DNA of 24,680 nt from a virus: IMG/VR virus record IMGVR_UViG_3300037184_000185, positions 1-24,680 of that record; one strand, given 5' to 3'. This document shows, piece by piece, positions 16,301-20,409 of this stretch (positions within the stretch are counted from its first letter, which is position 1; every line of letters begins with the position of its first letter). Below the pieces are notes generated by a model. That model saw only the letters and a program-made list of their open reading frames with translations, was not told where the DNA came from and did no database searches. The position numbers and the translations under genes were made by a program.

Positions 16301-16770
16301 AAGATGAATTAGGTATGAAGGAATCAGCTCTTAAAGTTAGAGAAGCAGCAGTTACCGCAAAAGAAGCATCGATTAAAGCTGCAGAACAGGCTAAGAAATT
16401 TGCTTCAGTTCTTCAAGCTCGTTCAGAACGTTGCCGCAAAGTTGTAGCTACTATGGTTGAAAAAGACGCACTTCAGATGAACAAAGAAGTTTATGAGAGT
16501 GAGCTTAAACAAGGCACTTACCTATTAGATGCTCAGAAGAAAGCTTTTGAACATGCTATTAAGGCAAAACAGGCAGAGCTACTAGCTATGGATGACAATG
16601 CACTTCTAGCCACAGAGAAAGTAGTCGCAGATCTTAAGGCTCCTTCATCTGTTAATATTAAGAGAGCAAATCGTATTTTTGTTTCTCCATCATTTGGTGA
16701 AGAGCTTTCCGAAGACGCACAGCTTAAGAAAATCTTTGACACATTCGGGACTAAAAACAGGCCGCAATAA
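13369..16770 (+). CDS. Prohead maturation protease fused to a scaffold-like C-terminus
   Basis: 1133 residues. Residues 45-240 look like a HK97/herpes-type prohead protease: L-D-H99-N as the probable catalytic His, N-S-T-S154-M-G as the probable Ser motif, and F-N-E-D-S-I-V-G-V-P-A-D-P-S-A closing the domain. A zinc knuckle (C157, C164, C167, C179, H181) follows the Ser motif. The remainder (about 250-1133) is mostly low-complexity Lys/Glu/Ala/Pro sequence, with a second Cys/His cluster (C368, C371, C388, C393, H396), imperfect repeats at 15415-15740 and a C-terminal coiled coil (about 985-1095). This resembles a scaffold that the protease would later degrade. Two in-frame internal ATGs have strong SDs (14251 and 15397). 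It stands directly before the capsid genes and has AAAGGA upstream of its start. Confidence 0.85.
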   Translation: MSLIKLGSHLRILKTAAVAEDLLVDKPMEETAPKTKILEPKNSDFLYYRARAISAGDQGPLGKDGSRGFNFNGNMDYFPRKELEASYESFVGRNIFLDHNSESSLYSIGKIIDAVPVDDKETGEFYIELVGKIDRTLHPEICRKIETGELNSTSMGCSVDESICSVCGNVLHSDADEKCDHMGMNLGKQFAAEMNFPEYNIKQGDMVPCFSINKGIVFNEDSIVGVPADPSAVIKTVLSNMKSRISKKASLTKEEQLDLAAQMEKLFAKLDDSTKIQLKADFCGICPPVEKESSMADKSVVPNEETKKILNKISALEMEQLESYVNMKSKKANETANKEVVAASVEKEESFLSKIVAKVKVALAAAKCERCEDLLSEKDPSHEYDPDCAGSLCAKHEKEFLDKKKASVTAKFTEDKNNVLDSTWSVYEGDKCALEASLRDIWGSSFETMPFADQKWATSAAYGKEAVARYKKEGIEKLADAWDVVNKLSKTAADPKLGPSGTRATPTTGLSNKEHSYPTQPKFEKPGQDAGQKGPAAPAHADVKVDYTVAKPEGTYKAAPAAPKPMTMKTDYSEPKADAVGKEVKTTPKNPEEKKTEKSEKDVETGYVAAGTEAMEAEEKGGKKEDKKASLISWGSLTPKAQNFIKTAAKGYIASGMKNAEAVAKAHSEFTAQEITMKKQAADKPVESVDGSTLPDGTKEMGDKPEEAVKGTTLPGGAAPGSAPETSAKGDVEHKTTDLTKKPDEAVKGTTTPADHIPNTQKSDESSKGTTFPDSKKEIGDKADSAVKQAAKSESSAPIEAVQDKPALSKATAGDTPESAREGGDLKKDPKDIESVNKKAATEMPLPEDKDPMESMKPEAPLDEKPLDLPLDGPKVDEPAAEVSAFDTAENVEIGEGYTANKDKESKEIIVMKDGQEVKRLPDGFGKDMAVVLPLMKAVLGLPPEEAKPEVPGAMPPVEKPMEEPKVEEHPAVEEAHEDELGMKESALKVREAAVTAKEASIKAAEQAKKFASVLQARSERCRKVVATMVEKDALQMNKEVYESELKQGTYLLDAQKKAFEHAIKAKQAELLAMDDNALLATEKVVADLKAPSSVNIKRANRIFVSPSFGEELSEDAQLKKIFDTFGTKNRPQ
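14237..14253 (+). promoter_or_regulatory. Internal SD and in-frame start codon for a nested scaffold product
   Basis: AAAAGGAG lies 6 bases before an ATG at 14251, in frame with the protease/scaffold gene (codon 295). It sits just after the protease domain and its linker. Initiation here would give an 839-residue protein (14251-16770) without protease activity, as Nu3 is made inside lambda gene C. Confidence 0.6.
14251..16770 (+). CDS. Putative nested scaffold protein from an internal start
   Basis: This shares frame and stop with the 1133-residue protease/scaffold gene and would begin M-A-D-K-S-V-V. The product would contain the second Cys/His cluster, the Pro/Thr repeat region and the C-terminal coiled coil, but not the protease domain. 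Nested scaffold genes that share the 3' part of the protease gene are established for lambda C/Nu3 and for herpesvirus UL26/UL26.5. Here the claim rests on the SD quality, the position at the domain boundary and the scaffold-like content; the start could instead be a relic of an ancient gene fusion. Confidence 0.5.
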   Translation: MADKSVVPNEETKKILNKISALEMEQLESYVNMKSKKANETANKEVVAASVEKEESFLSKIVAKVKVALAAAKCERCEDLLSEKDPSHEYDPDCAGSLCAKHEKEFLDKKKASVTAKFTEDKNNVLDSTWSVYEGDKCALEASLRDIWGSSFETMPFADQKWATSAAYGKEAVARYKKEGIEKLADAWDVVNKLSKTAADPKLGPSGTRATPTTGLSNKEHSYPTQPKFEKPGQDAGQKGPAAPAHADVKVDYTVAKPEGTYKAAPAAPKPMTMKTDYSEPKADAVGKEVKTTPKNPEEKKTEKSEKDVETGYVAAGTEAMEAEEKGGKKEDKKASLISWGSLTPKAQNFIKTAAKGYIASGMKNAEAVAKAHSEFTAQEITMKKQAADKPVESVDGSTLPDGTKEMGDKPEEAVKGTTLPGGAAPGSAPETSAKGDVEHKTTDLTKKPDEAVKGTTTPADHIPNTQKSDESSKGTTFPDSKKEIGDKADSAVKQAAKSESSAPIEAVQDKPALSKATAGDTPESAREGGDLKKDPKDIESVNKKAATEMPLPEDKDPMESMKPEAPLDEKPLDLPLDGPKVDEPAAEVSAFDTAENVEIGEGYTANKDKESKEIIVMKDGQEVKRLPDGFGKDMAVVLPLMKAVLGLPPEEAKPEVPGAMPPVEKPMEEPKVEEHPAVEEAHEDELGMKESALKVREAAVTAKEASIKAAEQAKKFASVLQARSERCRKVVATMVEKDALQMNKEVYESELKQGTYLLDAQKKAFEHAIKAKQAELLAMDDNALLATEKVVADLKAPSSVNIKRANRIFVSPSFGEELSEDAQLKKIFDTFGTKNRPQ
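15386..15399 (+). promoter_or_regulatory. Second internal SD and in-frame start codon in the scaffold region
   Basis: AGGAG (15386-15390) lies 6 bases before the ATG at 15397, in frame (codon 677, M-K-K-Q-A-A-D-K). A product from here would be 457 residues (15397-16770), containing the repeat region and the coiled coil. It may be a second nested start or a fusion relic. Confidence 0.45.
15415..15740 (+). repeat. Imperfect repeats in the scaffold region
   Basis: Four degenerate copies of a unit reading roughly D-[EK]-[AS]-[VS]-[DK]-G-[ST]-T-x-P occur between residues about 683 and 790, separated by charged spacers. The copies are related at DNA level as well (gcagtaaagggtacaact occurs twice, near 15490 and 15605). 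They suggest growth of the disordered linker by duplication. Confidence 0.7.
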
Positions 16771-17333
16771 TGGGTAGACCTAAAGCACAATTTTGTAAGC
16801 ATGGGCATGACACAAATATTTGTGGAAGAGATTCTACTAATGCTTGTAATGACTGTAAACGAGATTGGACTTTAGATAATCCTGAATATGCTAAAGAATA
16901 TCATGAAAAAAATAGAGATGTTCAATTAGAGAAACAGAAAAAATATCGAGAAGAGAATAAAGATATTCTAGCTATTAAGCAGAAAGAATTTTGGGATGCA
17001 CATAGAGATTTAAAAAGGCAAAAAGATAAAGAGTATTACGAGAAAAATAAAATAAGACTTTTAGCTCTTATGAGAGAATGGGCTAAAACCCATAGAGATA
17101 TTACAAGGGCTTTAAAAATAAAATCTCAGACAAATCGTAATCTTCGTGTAGTAGCTTGGACAGATTGGGATAGAATTAAAGAGATTTATGCTAATTGCCC
17201 AGAAGGAATGGAAGTTGATCATATCATTCCTCTTCAAGGTAAAAATGTGTCAGGACTTCATGTTAGTTGGAATTTGCAATATTTAATGCCAGCAGTAAAT
17301 AGATCAAAAGGTAATAAAATAGATTTGTTATAA
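16770..17333 (+). CDS. HNH homing endonuclease with zinc module and helical repeats
   Basis: 187 residues; the ATG shares a base with the scaffold stop (TAATG). The N-terminal module C9/H13/C26/C29 matches those of the HNH genes at 4857 and 7561. Residues 39-113 contain five 15-residue repeats of the form [KR]-[EK]-[YFW]-x3-[NH]-[RK], a charged helical spacer. The C-terminal nuclease has E-V-D150-H151-I-I-P-L, W-N168-L-Q-Y-L, and A-V-N177-R-S-K-G-N-K, the usual HNH signature. It ends about 200 bases before a gene split by a group I intron that has no endonuclease of its own, so it may drive that intron's homing. It also fits the local habit of HNH genes starting at the stop of a structural gene. 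Confidence 0.92.
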   Translation: MGRPKAQFCKHGHDTNICGRDSTNACNDCKRDWTLDNPEYAKEYHEKNRDVQLEKQKKYREENKDILAIKQKEFWDAHRDLKRQKDKEYYEKNKIRLLALMREWAKTHRDITRALKIKSQTNRNLRVVAWTDWDRIKEIYANCPEGMEVDHIIPLQGKNVSGLHVSWNLQYLMPAVNRSKGNKIDLL

Positions 17334-17533
17334 AAACATGCATGTAACAAATTATTCTACATGTGGGAATGCTAGAGTAATCAAGTTTGAGTTATATAGA
17401 TTCGTTTAAAAGCTTAAAATCAAAGATTTCCCACAAATAAGTGGGCCTTTAAAAAAGTAGCCTACCAAGATCAGATAAGAATAGACCATATTAAAAAGTA
17501 GTATTCACAAAATAAAAATTAAGGAGTCACACA
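17334..17533 (+). other. Non-coding leader between the HNH gene and the split decoration gene
   Basis: No convincing gene on either strand. It holds a CCCAC/GTGGG hairpin with a 6-base loop (17430-17445) that could end the HNH transcript, although no clear U run follows. It ends with AAGGAG at 17521-17526, the SD of the split gene. No good promoter was found. Confidence 0.5.
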
Positions 17534-18226
17534 ATGGCTAAACAGTTCGAATGGCCATTTAAAATCTCTTCTCAATATCTGGAAACACTTTAGAGATCTA
17601 AAGTCAATCAGAGGGAACCTGAAAAGGACCCGCAGAGACTAACCGAAGAGACACTGTAAAAAGTGATGTGATAGTCCGACCAACTTAGTGATAAGTTGAC
17701 CTACCAGAAATGCGTAGGCGTTCTCATAAAAAGAGAATAGTAACAATAAAAACAGATTCGACAAATTAAAGAAGTTAATCGTTCCGTCGCATACCCTATT
17801 GCCTCTGGAAACATCGTCGGTGGAAATTTGCTACAACTAAACGCAGCTGGTCAGCTCTTGCCTTGGGTTCACGCCCAGACAGCAGGACAGCCTTTTGGTC
17901 TCGCAATTGAATCCAACGTATTTTTCCCTCTTCAGCCAGCCAATGGCGAAGTAGCAGGTCAGGGTTTTGACTACACCAACTTCAATCGTGGTGGACTTGA
18001 ATCCGTTTACAACAACGGTGGAGATTTCGTCCTTTATGATGATGGTCGTGGTTATCCATACGCTCGTGGCACAGTAACATACGCAATCAATGCACCAGTC
18101 TATGCTTCCGCAGTTACAGATGGTCTTCTAGACTCTGCAGCTACAAGCACAGTGGTAGTTGGTTATGTAGTTGCTTTCGATGTTGCCACAGATCCAACGT
18201 TCCTGGAAATCAAATCGATTATCTAA
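17534..18226 (+). CDS. Probable capsid decoration/head protein, split by a group I intron: join(17534..17539,17756..18226)
   Basis: Spliced, the gene encodes 158 residues starting M-A-I-R-Q-I-K-E-V-N. Exon 1 is only the ATG and one Ala codon, with its SD (AAGGAG, 17521-17526). Exon 2 begins at 17756, where the frame continues to the stop at 18224-18226. Unspliced RNA would yield a 19-residue peptide ending at the TAG at 17591. The protein is Gly/Ala/Val-rich and beta-like without Cys or membrane segments. Small proteins of this kind directly before the major capsid gene are commonly head decoration or stabilisation proteins; that role is inferred. Codon choice (many C-ending codons) resembles the capsid gene and differs from the large unknown genes, which fits high expression. 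Confidence 0.75.
17540..17755 (+). ncRNA. Group I self-splicing intron, 216 nt, no internal endonuclease gene
   Basis: All core helices can be drawn. P1: exon AAUGGCU (17533-17539) with GGCCAUU (17553-17559), with the required U.G wobble at the splice site. P10: UCGAAU (17547-17552) with the first bases of exon 2, AUUCGA (17756-17761). P3: UCUCUUC (17565-17571) with GAAGAGA (17645-17651). P4: UCUG (17578-17581) with CAGA (17609-17612). P5: ACUUUAGA/UCUAAAGU (17587-17604). P6: GGG/CCC with a CCU-GAAA-AGG extension (17613-17631). P7: GACUA (17637-17641) with UAGUC (17672-17676). P8: CACU/AGUG (17652-17665). P9: CAACUUA-GUGA-UAAGUUG (17681-17698). Two further 3' hairpins follow (17700-17718 and 17720-17738). 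The intron ends in G (17755). P1 includes the start codon. Confidence 0.9.
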
Positions 18227-18253
18227 GAGATTAGGTATAGATTCTAGTTGTAA

Positions 18254-18280
18254 ACAAGATTGGTCGTGAGACTGACTTGT
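18254..18280 (+). promoter_or_regulatory. Stem-loop in the leader of the major capsid gene
   Basis: ACAAG/CTTGT closes a further helix (TTGGTC with GACTGA, two G.U pairs) capped by GTGA, a stable GNRA-type tetraloop. TATTTT follows, then the capsid SD (AAAGGAGA, from 18287). It could be a weak terminator or RNA stabiliser, or could tune capsid translation. Confidence 0.45.
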
Positions 18281-18299
18281 ATTTTAAAGGAGAAATTTT

Positions 18300-19256
18300 A
18301 TGAACGACAAGCTAAACGTAGAAGCCTCCATGGAAGTTCTTTCAAGCGCACAGGTTGAGGAAAAGCTCACCCGCCTGATGAATTCTCCAGGTGGACTTCA
18401 AAAAATTGCACAGCAGATGCTCTCGCCCCTAAAGCGCGAACTTCTGTACGAAGGCCGCATTCGCCAGCTCTTCCAGACCTATAAACTAGCTCTCGGAGAA
18501 GAAGCAGTGTTCGACGCTGATGTTGATGTACCAGCCGCAAGCATCTCAGTCGAAGGTCTTCCAGCACAGCTCGAAGTTCTAGCAGATCGTATTCGCGTAG
18601 AAACGTCACCTATTTCTACTCGCCCTATGATTCGTTGGAATGAATCAAACTTCCGCAAATATGACGTTCTGAACAGAACACAGGAACGTGCAAAAGCATC
18701 AATCATGCTACAGGAAGATACTCGTGGTTATAATTTGATCAACTTCGCAAGTGGTTTGACAAATCAGACACCCGCAGCATCTCTCGCTGGTACGACTGCT
18801 GCAACAAACAACCCATCAGTGATTGCTAACGGATCAACTGGTTTGTCCATGTATACCTTGGCTACCGCAATCGTAACTCTAAGCTCCAAGCTTCTAGTTG
18901 CAAGCAAGCTATACATCAACCCACTAACCCGCAGAGACTTGCTGTTGTTCAACAATGCTCCCAGTGGTAATGGTGGACTTGGTATCTTCGCTCCTAACTT
19001 CCAGGACACAGCTCTAAAGGCTGGTCGCGTAGGTGGAATCATGGGCGTTGACGTTCTAGAGTCTGTCGTTGTTCCTTCAGCAGCCTGTTTCGTCTTGGCT
19101 CCAGCCGATTACCTCGGCGTGTTGGCAATTCGTACAGATCTGTCAGTTGAGACAATGAAAGATGTAAACAAGATGGCAGATGTTTTTGCAATCTGGGAGG
19201 ATCTTGGGTTTCTTATTCGTTACGCTAAAGGAATTGTTAAAGTTACACTTCCATAA
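18300..19256 (+). CDS. Major capsid protein (HK97 fold)
   Basis: 318 residues with a strong SD (AAAGGAGA) before the ATG. It lacks Cys clusters and shows the pattern of HK97-type shell proteins: a short helical N-terminus (about 1-60), an E-loop/P-domain section with P-M-I-R-W-N-E-S-N-F-R-K-Y-D (about 107-125), and an A-domain with the central S-K-L-Y-I-N-P-L-T-R-R-D-L and V-L-A-P-A-D-Y-L-G-V-L segments. Its position after the protease/scaffold and decoration genes is standard. N-terminal E-A9-S10-M is a candidate cleavage site if the protease trims the shell protein. Codon use is richer in C-ending codons than in neighbouring genes, as expected for the most abundant protein. A hairpin terminator follows the stop. 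Confidence 0.88.
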   Translation: MNDKLNVEASMEVLSSAQVEEKLTRLMNSPGGLQKIAQQMLSPLKRELLYEGRIRQLFQTYKLALGEEAVFDADVDVPAASISVEGLPAQLEVLADRIRVETSPISTRPMIRWNESNFRKYDVLNRTQERAKASIMLQEDTRGYNLINFASGLTNQTPAASLAGTTAATNNPSVIANGSTGLSMYTLATAIVTLSSKLLVASKLYINPLTRRDLLLFNNAPSGNGGLGIFAPNFQDTALKAGRVGGIMGVDVLESVVVPSAACFVLAPADYLGVLAIRTDLSVETMKDVNKMADVFAIWEDLGFLIRYAKGIVKVTLP

Positions 19257-19283
19257 GCTATTGACCCTAATCTTCAAAAGATG

Positions 19284-19328
19284 TTGATATATAGGGAGGA
19301 TCAGAAATGATCCTCCTTAGTATATCAA
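19284..19328 (+). terminator. Strong hairpin after the major capsid gene
   Basis: GGAGGATCA-GAAA-TGATCCTCC is a perfect 9-bp stem with a GNRA loop, lengthened by TTGATATA with TATATCAA at the base. No U run follows (TAAAAGAC), so it may act as a partial terminator or mark a processing or stability site. It precedes the promoter at 19337. Confidence 0.7.
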
Positions 19329-19336
19329 TAAAAGAC

Positions 19337-19365
19337 TTGTAAAGTGTATCTTTTTATGCTATACT
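19337..19365 (+). promoter_or_regulatory. Strong sigma70 promoter with extended -10
   Basis: TTGTAA (19337-19342), a 17-base spacer, and TG-C-TATACT (TG at 19357, hexamer 19360-19365). This is the best promoter in the window. The expected start of transcription falls at about 19372, at or 1 base before the ATG of the GIY-YIG gene. It may also transcribe the tRNAs downstream. Confidence 0.7.
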
Positions 19366-19372
19366 TAAATAT

Positions 19373-20128
19373 ATGGAAAAGATAAGTGGCATTTATTCGA
19401 TTGTACATAGTGAAAGTTGCAAAGTTTATGTTGGTTCTGCTGTTAATCTTTATAAACGTGAGCATGAGCATAGATTTGATCTATATAATAATTGTCATGA
19501 TAATCAACGTTTACAAAATGCTTGGAATAAATATGGGGAAGCAGCTTTTAAATTTGAAGTTTTAGAGGTAGTTCAAGATCCTTCTAATCTATTAATTAAA
19601 GAGCAATGGTGGATGGATAAGTTACAAAGTTATGACAGGGATAAAGGATTTAATATTCGTAAAGTGGCTGAGAGTAATTTTGGTTTAAAACATACACCTG
19701 AAACTCTTGAAAAGATTCGTCAAGGTAGCATCGGTAAGAATAAGGATAAAGTAGGAGATAAGAATCATTTCTTTGGCAAGAAACATACAGAAGAATCTCT
19801 TGCAAAAATGAGGACTCCTAGATCAGAAGAAGTTAAGCAAAAATTTAGTATTGCTGCACAAAAACGTTGGGAAGGTCATACAGAAGAAAAAATTTGCCCA
19901 AATTGTCAGATATCCTTTAATACACGATTAAGTGACGATAACGATTTTTGTAGTAAGAAATGTAATAATAGATATCATGGTAGATTAAGAACACAAAATA
20001 ATACAATTGAAAAGGTTTGTTTACTTTGTCCTAATACGTTTAGAACTTCAATTTCAGAGAATAAAAAGTATTGCAGTCGTAAATGTTGGGCTGTATCAAT
20101 GAAAGGTAATAAGAATCAATCTAAATAG
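19373..20128 (+). CDS. GIY-YIG homing endonuclease with NUMOD3-type and zinc-finger DNA-binding modules
   Basis: 251 residues. The N-terminal nuclease has G6-I-Y, Y19-V-G, R29 in Y-K-R-E-H and the metal-binding E77 (I-K-E-Q-W-W). Two NUMOD3-like modules follow (F-G-L-K-H-T-P-E-T about 103-111; F-G-K-K-H-T-E-E-S about 134-142), known DNA-contacting elements in phage homing enzymes. Two treble-clef-like zinc fingers close the protein: C175/C178/C193/C197 and C216/C219/C234/C238. It is free-standing, between the capsid terminator and the tRNA genes. No SD precedes the ATG, and the promoter at 19337-19365 would place the RNA 5' end at or beside it, so the mRNA is probably leaderless. Confidence 0.95.
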   Translation: MEKISGIYSIVHSESCKVYVGSAVNLYKREHEHRFDLYNNCHDNQRLQNAWNKYGEAAFKFEVLEVVQDPSNLLIKEQWWMDKLQSYDRDKGFNIRKVAESNFGLKHTPETLEKIRQGSIGKNKDKVGDKNHFFGKKHTEESLAKMRTPRSEEVKQKFSIAAQKRWEGHTEEKICPNCQISFNTRLSDDNDFCSKKCNNRYHGRLRTQNNTIEKVCLLCPNTFRTSISENKKYCSRKCWAVSMKGNKNQSK

Positions 20129-20138
20129 TTTGCTTAGT

Positions 20139-20212
20139 GGGCTTATAGTATAACAGGATTATGCCACACTTGCAATGTGGTGATACGTGTGCGACTCACG
20201 TTAGGTCCACCA
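20139..20212 (+). tRNA. tRNA-Ala (anticodon TGC)
   Basis: 74 bases with the CCA encoded. Acceptor GGGCTTA/TAGGTCC, discriminator A; anticodon stem CCACA/TGTGG with loop CTTGCAA (TGC); T stem ACGTG/CACGT with loop TGCGACT. The D stem is weak. T-loop position 55 is G rather than the near-universal T. The anticodon call is firm because the stem is perfect and U33 is present. TTTGCTT (20129-20135) and AAGCAAA (20212-20218) flank the gene as an inverted repeat. Confidence 0.85.
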
Positions 20213-20233
20213 AGCAAATTAAGTTTGTTTCGC

Positions 20234-20309
20234 TCTGGGGTAACTCAATTGGCAGAGTGCTCCCCTGTTAAGGGAATGGTTGCAGGTTCGACTCCTGCCC
20301 CTAGAGCCA
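20234..20309 (+). tRNA. tRNA-Asn (anticodon GTT)
   Basis: 76 bases with the CCA encoded and discriminator G, as usual for tRNA-Asn. Acceptor TCTGGGG/CCCTAGA, D stem ACTC/GAGT with a GG-containing loop, anticodon loop CTGTTAA, T stem GCAGG/CCTGC with the standard loop TTCGACT. One C.A mismatch at 27-43. Confidence 0.95.
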
Positions 20310-20409
20310 AACAAATATAAGTCAGCATCGTGATGTCAGAAAGATTAAGGGAATTGTTGCTACTAGTTTTGATATGAATCCAAAAATATCTTATTAAAGG
20401 AAATCTAAA

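Noticed and set aside
17430-17445. CCCAC/GTGGG hairpin as a firm terminator
   Set aside because: Only a 5-bp stem and no proper U run; listed only as part of the leader.
17534-17593. The 19-residue frame M-A-K-Q-F-E-W... as a true first exon spliced after 17590
   Set aside because: Splicing there would give no U.G pair in P1 and a core lacking P3. The site after 17539 gives P1 with U.G, P3 and P10 together.
17828-18226. A 132-codon frame starting at TTG as an independent gene
   Set aside because: No SD before the TTG, the frame is open upstream to the intron boundary at 17756, and the intron P10 pairing places the exon start there. It is exon 2 of the split gene.
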